Below are positions 17,541-27,025 of a stretch of 64,000 nt of DNA, piece after piece (within the stretch, counting starts at the first letter, position 1; every line of letters begins with the position of its first letter). The position numbers and the translations under genes are program-made. Source of the stretch: Desulfoscipio geothermicus (GTDB lineage: Bacteria > Bacillota > Desulfotomaculia > Desulfotomaculales > Desulfallaceae); contig JAENYS010000010.1 in the NCBI GenBank assembly GCA_016841645.1, forward strand, positions 1-64,000. The letters are read 5' to 3'. Below the pieces are notes generated by a model that worked only from the letters and a program-made list of their open reading frames with translations, did no database searches and was not told the DNA's origin.

Positions 17541-17782
17541 CTTGGTTTACCATAAAAATAGGCCATCCCTTTCCATGCGATCGATCAAGTCTGTGATGTT
17601 GGTCCTACTTACCGGCATGCTTATGCCAATTCGGATAAGGCCAGGCTCCGTTTTCAATAATAGTACTTATAGCTAATTAGCATCATTAGGCTGGTTATTA
17701 CACACAATATAAATACAATGTTTAGATACGTAAATAGCTGTATGAATCTATCAACAATTATTTGGAAGGGAAGAATTATATA

Positions 17783-18706
17783 GTGAGCAATATTTATAAC
17801 AATGTCTTGGAGCTGGTGGGCCGTACTCCTGTGGTTAGGCTAAATAAAGTGACTGATGGCTGTGGCGCGCGAATACTAACCAAGCTTGAGATGGTTAATC
17901 CCAGCGGCAGCGCTAAGGCCAGGGCGGCGCTGGGCATGATTGATGCCGCTGAAAAGGCCGGGATTATTCAGCCGGGCACCGTTATTGTGGAGCCCACCAG
18001 CGGCAATCAGGGCATTGCCTTGGCTATGGTCGGCGCTGTTAAAGGGTACCGGGTAATAGTGGTGATGCCTGAATCAATGAGCGAGGAGAGGAGAAAACTG
18101 GCCCGGGCATACGGGGCTGAGGTGGTGCTTACACCTGCTGACCAGGATGTGGACGGGGCTGTGCAAAAGGCCCTGAAACTGGTCCAGCAAATACCCGGGG
18201 CCTGGATGCCGAACCAGTTTACCAACCCGGATAACCCGGTGTTTAATGAACAGACTACGGCTCAGGAAATTTTGGAGCAGGTAGATGGTGTTATTGACGC
18301 TTATGTGGCCGGTGTGGGCACGGGTGGCACCTTAACCGGCGTGGCTCGGGTGTTGAAGAAAAAATTTTCTCAAATTAAAATTTATGCAGTTGAACCTAAA
18401 AAATCGGCGGTGTTATCCGGTGGTAAACCGGGACGCCATGGTATTCAGGGCATCGGGGATGGTTTCGTACCCGCCAACCTGGACCTGGCGTTGGTAGATT
18501 CTCCATATGCTGTATCCGACGAAGATGCTTTTAATATGACCAGACGATTGGCCAGGGAGGAGGGCTTGCTGGTGGGTGTATCCAGTGGCGCTGCCGTGTA
18601 CGCTGCAGTAGCCTTGGGCCGGGAACTTGGGCCGGGTAAAACAGTGCTTGCAATTTTGCCCGATACTGGCGAGCGTTACCTGAGCACGCCGGTTTTCGAG
18701 GGCTAA
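17783..18706 (+). CDS. Cysteine synthase family protein (variant active-site loops)
   Basis: Fold-type II PLP beta-substituting enzyme, normally making cysteine from O-acetylserine and sulfide. PLP contacts are present: the lysine in NPSGSAKARAAL, the phosphate loop GTGGTLTGVARVLK and SSGAAV near the C-terminus. Two loops differ from CysK: the usual SVKDR is SAKAR, and the substrate loop TSGNT is TSGNQ. This may mark a subfamily with a different substrate. GTG 17783 is preferred (GGAAGGGA 12-20 bases upstream) over the TTG at 17762. It is a single gene, with a terminator after it. Confidence 0.85.
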   Translation: MSNIYNNVLELVGRTPVVRLNKVTDGCGARILTKLEMVNPSGSAKARAALGMIDAAEKAGIIQPGTVIVEPTSGNQGIALAMVGAVKGYRVIVVMPESMSEERRKLARAYGAEVVLTPADQDVDGAVQKALKLVQQIPGAWMPNQFTNPDNPVFNEQTTAQEILEQVDGVIDAYVAGVGTGGTLTGVARVLKKKFSQIKIYAVEPKKSAVLSGGKPGRHGIQGIGDGFVPANLDLALVDSPYAVSDEDAFNMTRRLAREEGLLVGVSSGAAVYAAVALGRELGPGKTVLAILPDTGERYLSTPVFEG

Positions 18707-18726
18707 GCTTTCAAATAATAACACGG

Positions 18727-18771
18727 AAAAATGCGCTAGAATGCTTTAACAGACAGCCTGAGCGCATTTTT
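18727..18771 (+). terminator. Intrinsic terminator of the cysteine synthase gene
   Basis: The stem AAAAATGCGCT pairs with AGCGCATTTTT around a 23-base loop, with further T-rich sequence after it. Confidence 0.7.
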
Positions 18772-18839
18772 ATATTTTTATTAACACACAATTGCTTTGA
18801 TGTAGCATAATATGGTTAAAAATTTGCCGGGTGATAATT

Positions 18840-19145
18840 ATGCTGTTGGATAAGTTAAAAAAAATACTTGGTTTTAAAACATGGGCCGGGTCGCAACAGG
18901 TGGATATGGCAGTTATAAAGATAGGCGATTTAGTTGTTACTATGGCCCGTCGTGTTTCCATTACAGTACCTCATGAGTTTTCGGTTTTCGTCCCCCGCGT
19001 AGAAATTAGACAGCGCTATTATCAAGATAATCAACTAAAATATGAAAAGGAAAGCATTTTTAACAGTCTTACCATCGTGCATGCTCCTCAGCGCCCACCG
19101 GTGGAGAGCGGGCAAGTATCCACTTCTTGCCGAAAGATGGATTGA
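18840..19145 (+). CDS. Hypothetical protein upstream of priA
   Basis: I do not recognise a family. The 101-residue product starts with a basic amphipathic stretch (LLDKLKKILGF) and continues with alternating hydrophobic and polar residues suggesting beta strands (VDMAVIKIGDLVV, RRVSITVPHEFSVFVP). The C-terminal third is polar. No signal peptide or membrane helix is seen. ATG 18840 follows GGGTGA; a GTG at 18831 is also in frame. It is followed by priA after 76 bases and could share its transcript. Confidence 0.6.
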   Translation: MLLDKLKKILGFKTWAGSQQVDMAVIKIGDLVVTMARRVSITVPHEFSVFVPRVEIRQRYYQDNQLKYEKESIFNSLTIVHAPQRPPVESGQVSTSCRKMD

Positions 19146-19221
19146 GGTGCGCCATTGTTATAGTCTATAATTAAAATGCGCAGTAATTTCAACTAATGGT
19201 TGGCAAACTTGAGGGATATGC

Positions 19222-21462
19222 ATGAATAATAAATTATATGCCGATGTGCTTGTGGAAGTACCGGGTTTATTTACTGATCATACTTATCAATACCAGGTGC
19301 CTTTAAAACTAGTGGGAATTGTTCAATTCGGCAACCGAGTGAAGGTTTACTTCGGTAAACAGAAAGTTACCGGTTTTGTAGTAGGATTTAGTGAAAAAAA
19401 GGCTGTTGAAGAGGTCAAGGAAATACTTGACCTGGCGGACGAAAGGCCGTTATTTCGGGAAGATCAACTGGCTCTGGCCAGATGGTTGGCGGATTATTAC
19501 TTTTGCAGCACTGTAAAGGCGCTGCAGTCCGTCATTGCTCCGGTGCTTAAAAGAACTGTCTCAAGGTCTGTGGAACGGATTTATAGTGCCGTGCGGCCGG
19601 AGCAGTTACCAGCGTTGCGGGAGCAGATGCCCCGGTCACCAAAAAGACTGGCGGTTCTGGAAACAGCGCTGCAGCATCCCGGGTTACGCAAAAGGGAGCT
19701 AGCGACAGCAACTGGTGTTTCAATATATCTAGTGAACCAATTGTGTGCGGGGGGGATGCTGAGGGTGGAGACCGATCTTCCCACCAGGGATCCCTATTCG
19801 CAGTATAAATTTATTAATCAAGCGCCGGTTGGCTTAACTGGTGAGCAAAACCGTGCCGTGCAAGATATTGCAGCTGCCCTTCAGCAGGGTGGACACCGTG
19901 TATTTATGCTGCATGGCGTTACGGGCAGCGGTAAAACCGAGGTTTACCTGCGCTGTATTGAGCAAGTATTGCACACCGGCCGGCAGGCCATCACTCTGGT
20001 GCCCGAGATAGCCTTAACCCCGCAGATGGTTCGGCTGTATAAGGCTCGCTTTGGCCGTGATGTGGCAGTGCTACACAGCCGTATGTCCGACGGTGAGAGA
20101 TACGATGAGTGGTCGCGTATTGAAAATGGCCGTGCTCCTGTGGTGTTGGGAGTGCGCTCAGCCATACTGGCACCGGTGCCTGATCCTGGTTTAATCATTA
20201 TTGATGAGGAGCATGAGCCGTCTTATAAGCAAGAGGAAGCGCCGCGATACCACGCTCGGGCGGTAGCCCTTTATCGGACACAAAAGTGCCGGGGGGTGCT
20301 TGTGCTGGGCAGTGCTACCCCTTCTTTGGAATCTTACTGCCGGGCTTTGCCGGGTGGTGAGTATTCCTTGATTAATATGCCTAATAGAATTAATGGTAAA
20401 AGTATGCCTAATGTGCAATTGGTAGATATGCGCCGGGAAGTGCAATCTGGTAACAGCGGTATTTTTAGCCTGATACTATTGCAAAAACTACGCGAAAAAC
20501 TTCATAATAAAGAACAAGCAATAATATTTTTAAACCGGAGAGGGTTTAAAACCCTGGTGGTTTGCCGGGAGTGTGGTCTAGTGCTGAAATGCCCCCGCTG
20601 CGAGATTTCCCTTACCTATCACACTGATGGGCGTCTGCGCTGTCATTATTGTAATTATCGTGTTCAAGCGCCCAAGCACTGTCCCGATTGCGGGAGCAGC
20701 CAGGTGGGTTATTTTGGTACAGGAACCCAGCGGGTGGAATTGGAATTGGCAGCGGCCTTGCCTGGGGTACGTATTTTGCGCATGGACGCTGATACTACCA
20801 GTCGTAAGGGGTCACATGAACAGATACTGGCTGCTTACAGCAATGGTGAAGCGGATATTTTAGTAGGCACGCAAATGGTGGCTAAAGGTTTGGATTTACC
20901 CGGGGTTACCTTGGTAGGGGTAATAAATGCCGACAGTACATTACACATGCCGGACTTTCGGGCCGGGGAGCGCACCTTTCAGCTATTGGCCCAGGTGGCC
21001 GGCCGTACGGGCCGGGGGGACAAAACGGGCGAGGTATTGATTCAAACATACACCCCGGAACATTATGCGGTACAGGCTGCCTCCCGGCACAATTACCTTG
21101 CATTTTTTCAGCAGGAAATTGCAATGCGCAAGGAAATGGGATACCCCCCCTTTGCCAAGATGGTCAGGTTAATATTGTATGGCAGGGATGATGCTGTTGT
21201 ACAGCAGGCAGCGGAAAAAATACGGGCTCACCTGGATAGGTTTGCAGTAGGGCTGAGCGGGGGAAAAATAATGATAGTGGGGCCGGCTCCGGCACCGTTA
21301 TCCAGGCTAAAAGAAGATTACCGGTGGCACATCATTCTTTGGAGTGCAGATTATCGGCAATTGCGTTTGGTTATGGAACGGTTTTGCCAGGCCACCGGTG
21401 GCGTCGCACCGGGCAAAGAATTAAAAATGAGCATAAATGTAGACCCTATGTATATTATGTAA
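19222..21462 (+). CDS. priA: Primosomal replication restart helicase PriA
   Basis: Superfamily 2 helicase that reloads the replisome at stalled forks. The N-terminal fork-binding domain begins YADVLVEVPGLFTDHTY. The helicase core shows Walker A GVTGSGKTEVYL, the DEEHEPSYK motif II, GSATPSLES and GTQMVAKGLDLP. The zinc-binding insert has four CxxC pairs (CREC, CPRC, CHYC, CPDC). 746 residues is normal. ATG 19222 follows GAGGGA. It heads a run into def, fmt, DUF116, rsmB and rlmN, although a strong hairpin separates it from def. Confidence 0.96.
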   Translation: MNNKLYADVLVEVPGLFTDHTYQYQVPLKLVGIVQFGNRVKVYFGKQKVTGFVVGFSEKKAVEEVKEILDLADERPLFREDQLALARWLADYYFCSTVKALQSVIAPVLKRTVSRSVERIYSAVRPEQLPALREQMPRSPKRLAVLETALQHPGLRKRELATATGVSIYLVNQLCAGGMLRVETDLPTRDPYSQYKFINQAPVGLTGEQNRAVQDIAAALQQGGHRVFMLHGVTGSGKTEVYLRCIEQVLHTGRQAITLVPEIALTPQMVRLYKARFGRDVAVLHSRMSDGERYDEWSRIENGRAPVVLGVRSAILAPVPDPGLIIIDEEHEPSYKQEEAPRYHARAVALYRTQKCRGVLVLGSATPSLESYCRALPGGEYSLINMPNRINGKSMPNVQLVDMRREVQSGNSGIFSLILLQKLREKLHNKEQAIIFLNRRGFKTLVVCRECGLVLKCPRCEISLTYHTDGRLRCHYCNYRVQAPKHCPDCGSSQVGYFGTGTQRVELELAAALPGVRILRMDADTTSRKGSHEQILAAYSNGEADILVGTQMVAKGLDLPGVTLVGVINADSTLHMPDFRAGERTFQLLAQVAGRTGRGDKTGEVLIQTYTPEHYAVQAASRHNYLAFFQQEIAMRKEMGYPPFAKMVRLILYGRDDAVVQQAAEKIRAHLDRFAVGLSGGKIMIVGPAPAPLSRLKEDYRWHIILWSADYRQLRLVMERFCQATGGVAPGKELKMSINVDPMYIM

Positions 21463-21466
21463 GTAT

Positions 21467-21522
21467 AACAACTTCTAAGATTCAGATGGGGTTAAAACCC
21501 CACTTGAATCTTAGAAGTTGTT
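21467..21522 (+). terminator. Long two-tier hairpin between priA and def
   Basis: An 18-bp perfect outer stem (AACAACTTCTAAGATTCA at 21467-21484 with 21505-21522) encloses a second stem, TGGGG/CCCCA, around TTAAAA. Only a short TTTAT follows, so termination may be partial. It lies 5 bases after the priA stop and just before the def ribosome site. Confidence 0.55.
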
Positions 21523-21547
21523 TATAAGATAAGGAGGCAGTGTAACG

Positions 21548-22000
21548 TTGGCTATATATAGAGTTGTAGAAGTCGGTGATGCTATATTAAGGGACAAGGC
21601 GATCAAGGTTACCAAGCTGGGCCCCCATATTGATAAATTGCTGGATAATATGCGTGATACGATGTATGCCAATCAGGGTGTGGGATTGGCCGCTCCGCAA
21701 ATTGGGGTACCAAAGCGGGCGATTGTGGTCGATGTAGGCACCGGTTTGGTAGAGTTTGTTAATCCTGTGCTTGCGGAAACCGATGGCACGCAAATCGATA
21801 GCGAGGCTTGTCTAAGTATTCCCGGTGTTATGGGTGAAGTTTCTCGTGCCGAGCGGGTCAAGGTTAAAGGTTTAAACCGGGCTGGTGACGAAATCGAGCT
21901 CGACGCTCATGGCTTTTTTGCCCGGGCACTACAGCATGAAATAGACCACTTGGACGGAATTTTATTTATCGATAAAGCAAAGAATTTAAAAAAGGTTTAG
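21548..22000 (+). CDS. def: Peptide deformylase
   Basis: Metalloenzyme that removes the formyl group from nascent proteins. All three motifs are present: GVGLAAPQIGV, EACLSIPG (metal Cys) and QHEIDHLDGILF (HExxH-type metal ligands). TTG 21548 follows AAGGAGG (21531-21537). The 150-residue length is typical of the short type 1 form. It is coupled with fmt, the enzyme that adds the formyl group. Confidence 0.96.
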   Translation: MAIYRVVEVGDAILRDKAIKVTKLGPHIDKLLDNMRDTMYANQGVGLAAPQIGVPKRAIVVDVGTGLVEFVNPVLAETDGTQIDSEACLSIPGVMGEVSRAERVKVKGLNRAGDEIELDAHGFFARALQHEIDHLDGILFIDKAKNLKKV

Positions 22001-22036
22001 TAATATCGGCTTTGGGTATAAGGAGTATTGCCTAAT

Positions 22037-23008
22037 ATGAGAATTGTATTTATGGGCACACCTGATTTTGCGGTGTCATCGTTGCAGGCCTTGTTGCAAA
22101 ATAATTATGAAGTGGTTGCAGTGATTACCCAGCCTGATAAGCCTGGCGGGCGGGGGAAAAAACTGCGCCCATCGCCGGTCAAAGTAGCTGCACAAGCGGC
22201 TGGGCTGGCGGTCTATCAACCCGAGAAAGTGCGTGAGCCTGCTTTTATTGAAGTGCTGCGGGGATTAGATCCGGATATAATAGTGGTAGCCGCTTTTGGG
22301 CAAATACTGCCGGCGGAAATTTTATATCTGCCCCAGTATGGCTGTATAAATGTGCATGCTTCGCTGTTACCGGCCTACCGGGGTGCGGCACCAATTCACC
22401 GGGCTATAATAAATGGAGAACGGCAAACCGGAGTTACCATTATGCAAATGGACAAGGGCTTGGACACTGGTGCTATGCTGTTGCAGGTTCAGGTGCCTAT
22501 AGGCTCTGATGATACAGTTGGGGTTGTGCATGACCGGCTGGCGACGCTTGGCGGGCACCTGCTGCTTGAGGCGCTGCAACTGATTAAAAACGGCCGGATG
22601 CAGCCTGTCCCTCAAGATGATAGCCGTTCTTGTTATGCCGCCATGCTAACCCGGGAGGATGAGATAATTCGTTGGGGACTAGATGCAGCGACAATCAAAA
22701 ACCAGGTCAGGGGTTTAAATCCCTTTCCAGGCGCACGCACTTTCTTGGGGGACAAGCTACTAAAAATATGGCAGGTATCCGTGGTTCGTGATTACCCGGC
22801 GGGTACTGCTGAACCGGGCCGGGTGGTGGAAGCCCGCAGCGACCGGGGCATTTTGGTACAAACCGGTGGCGGCTTACTAAGTATTGAAGAGTTGCAGCTG
22901 CAGGGTAAAAAGCGGATGAATGCGGCCGAATTTTTACGAGGGCACCCGATGGATGCCGGCAGCAGGCTGGGAGAGAGGCAGGCGTTGGCAAGTGACGGTG
23001 GTGTATAA
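22037..23008 (+). CDS. fmt: Methionyl-tRNA formyltransferase
   Basis: Formylates initiator Met-tRNA using 10-formyl-tetrahydrofolate. It has the family start MRIVFMGTPDFAVSSL, the tetrahydrofolate/catalytic loop INVHASLLPAYRGAAPIHRAI and the C-terminal OB-like domain with NQVRGLNPFPGA. ATG 22037 is chosen over TTG 22028 because the AAGGAG at 22019-22024 is at a better distance and the protein start matches the family. 323 residues. Confidence 0.95.
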   Translation: MRIVFMGTPDFAVSSLQALLQNNYEVVAVITQPDKPGGRGKKLRPSPVKVAAQAAGLAVYQPEKVREPAFIEVLRGLDPDIIVVAAFGQILPAEILYLPQYGCINVHASLLPAYRGAAPIHRAIINGERQTGVTIMQMDKGLDTGAMLLQVQVPIGSDDTVGVVHDRLATLGGHLLLEALQLIKNGRMQPVPQDDSRSCYAAMLTREDEIIRWGLDAATIKNQVRGLNPFPGARTFLGDKLLKIWQVSVVRDYPAGTAEPGRVVEARSDRGILVQTGGGLLSIEELQLQGKKRMNAAEFLRGHPMDAGSRLGERQALASDGGV

Positions 23009-23009
23009 C

Positions 23010-23786
23010 ATGGTGCAGTTCCATGAGCACAAACGCCTGTTTATTGGGCTGCTTGTGGCCAGCTTGCTTGTGGTGGGTTTACTGGCTTTATCCATTTGGT
23101 TCCTTGTTTTTAGCCCGGAACGTTCAGTGATTTACAAGTTGGTGCTGTTAACGGTGGCCCTGGTACTGCTAGTTGCTATCACGTTGGCTGGTTTTGGCCT
23201 AGCAGGTATTATTTTGACTATTATCCGCGAAAGGCCTTTTGCCTTATTGCAAGGCACTACGAGGGTGGCGCTGAATACTTTTTTCCCCTTGGTGTTAATG
23301 CTGGGCAGGTTACTTAAAATAGATATGGACCGGATTAAAAACTCTTTTATTCAAGTAAACAATAGCCTTATACGGGTTATGCAGATCAGTGTTGCACCAG
23401 GGCAGCTGTTGCTGCTTGCTCCGCATTGTTTGCAAAACAGTGCTTGCGTGCACAAAGTTACGGGCAATGTAAATAATTGCCGGCAATGTGGCCGGTGCAT
23501 GGTTAGCGATTTACTGCAACTGCGGGACCGTTACGGTATCATGGTGGGGATGGCCACCGGAGGCACACTGGCCAGAAAATACGTACAGGATTACCATCCT
23601 AAAGCTATTGTGGCGATAGCCTGCGAGCGGGATTTAACCAGCGGTATTTTGGATGCCAATCCGGTACCGGTGCTGGGCGTCACTAATATAAGACCTCATG
23701 GGCCATGCCAGGATACGCAGTTTTCATTATGGCAGGTTGAAGGAGCCATCCAATACTTTTTAAGTCATGGAAGTGATTATATTTGA
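23010..23786 (+). CDS. DUF116 membrane-anchored protein
   Basis: Function unknown; conserved in clostridia beside def and fmt. Two N-terminal membrane helices (about residues 10-33 and 42-70) precede a soluble DUF116 domain with a cysteine-rich centre (CLQNSAC, then CRQCGRC) likely to bind metal, and a nucleotide-like segment (GMATGGTLARKYV). ATG 23010 begins one base after the fmt stop codon; the frame extends upstream only as overlap with fmt. Its TGA overlaps the rsmB TTG start by four bases. Confidence 0.85.
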   Translation: MVQFHEHKRLFIGLLVASLLVVGLLALSIWFLVFSPERSVIYKLVLLTVALVLLVAITLAGFGLAGIILTIIRERPFALLQGTTRVALNTFFPLVLMLGRLLKIDMDRIKNSFIQVNNSLIRVMQISVAPGQLLLLAPHCLQNSACVHKVTGNVNNCRQCGRCMVSDLLQLRDRYGIMVGMATGGTLARKYVQDYHPKAIVAIACERDLTSGILDANPVPVLGVTNIRPHGPCQDTQFSLWQVEGAIQYFLSHGSDYI

Positions 23787-25144
23787 CGCATAAGACAAAT
23801 ACCAGGGAAGCGGCACTAAAAATACTGCTGGCAGTGGATGAACGGGAAGCTTTCGCCAACCTGGCTCTGGGTTCGTTACTGGATAAGCTGGAGCCAGGCA
23901 AATTAGATCGATCTTTTATCACCGAACTTGTTTATGGGACCTTGCGCACTCAAAATACCCTGGATTGGGCGCTAAGCCATTATTTGCGGAGGCCGCTGCC
24001 CGGCCTTTCGGCTGCAGTGCGGAATATATTACGTTTAGGAGCCTACCAAATTTTATTTATGGACCGGGTCCCCGATTCCGCTGCCGTTAATGAGTCGGCC
24101 AATATAGCTCGTCTGTATGGGCATGAAGGCATTGTTAAATTTGTGAATGGTGTGCTGCGTAATTTAGCCCGGGGCAAGGAACAGTTAAACTACCCCGATC
24201 CTGCCGAGGACCCGGTGCAGTATATTACCTTGCGTCACTCTCACCCGGAATGGCTGGTTCGCCGGTGGCTTAATGATTTTGGATATCAAGAAACAGAGGC
24301 CCTTTGTGAAGCCGACAATCAACCCGCGCCAAATACCGTGCGGGTTAATACGTTAAAAACCAGTGCTGCAGAGTTAATGGAAAGGCTTGCTGGAATGGGC
24401 GTGGTAGCACAAAGAGGCCATTATGCCGCTGACTGCCTGCAATTGCAGGGATTTGTATCTCTGGGTGGACTGGCCCCTTTTAAAGAAGGATTGTTTCAAG
24501 CCCAGGATGAAAGTTCTATACTGGTGGGACAGGCTGTTTGCCCCGGGCCAGGTGCCCGGGTGTCGGATGTGGCCAGCGCCCCCGGCGGTAAAACCACGCA
24601 CTTGGCCCAACTAATGCAAAACCAGGGCGTGATACTGGCTCTCGATGTGCATGAGCATAAAATAAAACTCATTGAAGAAAACTGCCGGCGGCTGGGTGTG
24701 CAAATAGTGCAGCCAATTTTGGCCGATGCCCGGCAAATACCGGAAAAATATACCGGTTGGGCCGATTACGTACTGGTTGACGCTCCCTGCTCAGGCTTGG
24801 GTGTACTGCGCCGGCGCCCGGATGCCAGGTGGCGCAAACAGGAAGAACAAATTGCTGCTTTAGCTTTGCTGCAAGCGCAAATTTTAGAGTCTGTTGCGGT
24901 TATGTTAAAGCCCGGCGGGGTTTTAGTATACAGTACCTGCACTATTACACGGGAAGAAAACCTGGGGCAGGTTGAATCATTTTTAAATAAACATCCTGAT
25001 TTTAGGTGGGAGTCTCTGGCTGGATTATTACCGCCTGAACTTGATCAGGCAGGTACCTTGGACCGTGGTTACCTGCAAATATTGCCTCATATACATAACC
25101 TTGACGGGTTTTTTATGGCCAGGCTTGGCAAAAGTAGTATTTAG
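23783..25144 (+). CDS. rsmB: 16S rRNA (cytosine-967-C5)-methyltransferase
   Basis: SAM-dependent methyltransferase with an N-terminal NusB-like RNA-binding domain (about 5-130, starting TREAALKILLAV) and a C-terminal Rossmann methyltransferase. Motifs visible: SAM-binding DVASAPGGKTTHLAQ, DAPCSGLGVLRRRPD with one catalytic cysteine and VYSTCTITREEN with the other. The TTG at 23783 overlaps the DUF116 stop (TTGA). 453 residues is standard. Confidence 0.95.
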   Translation: MTHKTNTREAALKILLAVDEREAFANLALGSLLDKLEPGKLDRSFITELVYGTLRTQNTLDWALSHYLRRPLPGLSAAVRNILRLGAYQILFMDRVPDSAAVNESANIARLYGHEGIVKFVNGVLRNLARGKEQLNYPDPAEDPVQYITLRHSHPEWLVRRWLNDFGYQETEALCEADNQPAPNTVRVNTLKTSAAELMERLAGMGVVAQRGHYAADCLQLQGFVSLGGLAPFKEGLFQAQDESSILVGQAVCPGPGARVSDVASAPGGKTTHLAQLMQNQGVILALDVHEHKIKLIEENCRRLGVQIVQPILADARQIPEKYTGWADYVLVDAPCSGLGVLRRRPDARWRKQEEQIAALALLQAQILESVAVMLKPGGVLVYSTCTITREENLGQVESFLNKHPDFRWESLAGLLPPELDQAGTLDRGYLQILPHIHNLDGFFMARLGKSSI

Positions 25145-25213
25145 CTATAATCTGATAAGCAGGATTTGTGTTAAAGCATGTAGAATAGCAAAACGTGTCG
25201 ACGGGGGATTTTT

Positions 25214-26260
25214 ATGCCGGGTTTAGTCAATATTAAAGACTTGACGCTGGAGGAACTGGAACGTGAGGTAACTGCTATGGGCATGGTTAAATTTCGAGCC
25301 GCTCAAGTGGTTGACTGGATGCACCGCAAAGGGGCGGACTCTTTTGCGGAAATGACCAATGTGCCTAAAGAAGTACAGAAAAAACTGGCCTGCAAATTTA
25401 GTCCAGGTGGGTTAGTAGTGCTGGATAAAAAGGCTTCCCGTGATGGCGAGACGGCCAAATTTTTGCTGCAATTGGCGGACGGCCAGGCTGTGGAGAGCGT
25501 GCTTATGAAATATCACTATGGCTATACCGCTTGTCTTTCCACCCAGGTAGGCTGCCGCATGGGCTGTAAACTTTGCGCCTCGGGGCTAAACGGCCTAATC
25601 CGCAACCTTACCACAGGTGAACTAATCGACCAAATTTTGGCTATGCAAAAGTCATCGGGCCGGCGCATCGGGCGTATAGTATTAATGGGCTCTGGCGAGC
25701 CTCTGGATAATTATGCAAATACGGTTAAATTTCTTGAACTGGTAAGCGCGTCGTACGGGTTGGGAATTGGCCACCGGCATATTACTATATCAACCTGTGG
25801 TATCGTGCCGCGCATTTGCGAATTAATGCAATTGCACCTGGCCATTACTCTGGCGATTTCTCTACATGCACCCAATAATATGCTGCGCAGCCAACTGGTG
25901 CCGGTTAACCGGGTCTACCCGCTGGAGAAACTTCTTCCTGCCTGTCGTGCTTATGCTGAGTCTACCGGACGGCGGGTGTCCTTTGAATATGCTTTGCTGG
26001 GCGGGGTGAATGATGCACTGCCCTATGCCAAAGAGCTGGCCGGTATATTGCGCGGTATTCACGGTCATGTTAATTTAATTCCGGCCAATCCGGTACCCGA
26101 GCGCGGTATAGCTAGCTGCGGTACAAAGGAAGTGCTGGCTTTTAAATCAGTATTGGAAAAAGCCGGTTATCCGGTAACTGTGCGTAGAGAAATGGGCTTG
26201 GACATTGATGCTGCCTGCGGTCAGCTGCGCCGGCGGCTAATGGTGAGCGATAAACCGTAA
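25214..26260 (+). CDS. rlmN: Dual-specificity rRNA/tRNA (adenine-C2)-methyltransferase RlmN
   Basis: Radical SAM enzyme methylating A2503 of 23S rRNA and A37 of some tRNAs. The [4Fe-4S] motif CRMGCKLC is at about residues 116-123, followed by GSGEPLDNY and SLHAPN. The mechanistic cysteine appears in the C-terminal DIDAACGQLRRR. ATG 25214 follows GGGGGA. It lies immediately before the fhaA-prkC cluster, as rlmN does in front of prpC-prkC in Bacillus. Confidence 0.96.
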   Translation: MPGLVNIKDLTLEELEREVTAMGMVKFRAAQVVDWMHRKGADSFAEMTNVPKEVQKKLACKFSPGGLVVLDKKASRDGETAKFLLQLADGQAVESVLMKYHYGYTACLSTQVGCRMGCKLCASGLNGLIRNLTTGELIDQILAMQKSSGRRIGRIVLMGSGEPLDNYANTVKFLELVSASYGLGIGHRHITISTCGIVPRICELMQLHLAITLAISLHAPNNMLRSQLVPVNRVYPLEKLLPACRAYAESTGRRVSFEYALLGGVNDALPYAKELAGILRGIHGHVNLIPANPVPERGIASCGTKEVLAFKSVLEKAGYPVTVRREMGLDIDAACGQLRRRLMVSDKP

Positions 26261-26274
26261 CGAGGTGATCTGCG

Positions 26275-27021
26275 GTGGGTTTTTTCTCGGAGCTGGAAGG
26301 TAGTCTGGAAAAATATATTGAAGGTTTTTTTAAAGATAAATTCGGCAGCGGTGATTTGCAGCCGGTGGAAATAGCCAAAAAACTGGCGCGGGAAATGCGT
26401 GACCGGCGCCGGACAGGTCTTAAGGATATTTACGTGCCTAACCGGTTTGAGGTTTTCCTGGCGCCAGGGGACTTTGCCGTGGTTACGTCGCTTATTGACC
26501 GGTTGTCGGCGGAAATGGCTGAATATGTAAAAAACAAGGCCATCGAAAAAAAGTATACCATGTTGGGGCCGGTGGCGGTGTCCTTTGCGGAACAGCAGGA
26601 GTTGCTACAGGGACAGTTGAGGATTAGTAGTTTTTTTGATGAGGGTGTGGAAGAAGCACAGGAGCAGGCTGAATTAGAAGATACGATGCGTTTTATACCG
26701 GTAAGGGGGAAACCTGAAACCGGTCGGAACGCAACTGGGTTGCTGGAAGTGGCGGAGGGCTCGTTAACCGGTAAACGCTTTCTGCTGGCTAGTAACCAGG
26801 TGGTGATTGGTCGCGGTGAAGTATGTGATATATGTCTGCCGGATAATAGTATTTCCAGGCGTCACGCCGTTATCAGCCGTACAGGTAAGCAGTTTATTGT
26901 CGGAGACCGGTCCAGCACCAATGGGACCTATGTTAACGGGGTGAAGGTTTCTCAGCAGGAACTAATTGATGGGGATATGATCAAAATGGGTAATACGTTA
27001 TTAATATTTAAGGTGGAATGA
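26275..27021 (+). CDS. FhaA-like protein: DUF3662 plus FHA domain
   Basis: Forkhead-associated adaptor that reads phosphothreonine marks set by the PASTA kinase encoded downstream. An N-terminal DUF3662 domain (about 1-120, LEGSLEKYIEGFFKDKF and VPNRFEVFLAP) precedes a linker and a C-terminal FHA domain (about 155-248) with the signature residues VIGRGEVCDI, SRRHAVIS and STNGTYVNG. GTG 26275 follows GAGGTGA. The architecture matches actinobacterial FhaA, which recruits MviN to control peptidoglycan synthesis; a similar role here is inference. Confidence 0.9.
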   Translation: MGFFSELEGSLEKYIEGFFKDKFGSGDLQPVEIAKKLAREMRDRRRTGLKDIYVPNRFEVFLAPGDFAVVTSLIDRLSAEMAEYVKNKAIEKKYTMLGPVAVSFAEQQELLQGQLRISSFFDEGVEEAQEQAELEDTMRFIPVRGKPETGRNATGLLEVAEGSLTGKRFLLASNQVVIGRGEVCDICLPDNSISRRHAVISRTGKQFIVGDRSSTNGTYVNGVKVSQQELIDGDMIKMGNTLLIFKVE

Positions 27022-27025
27022 TTTT

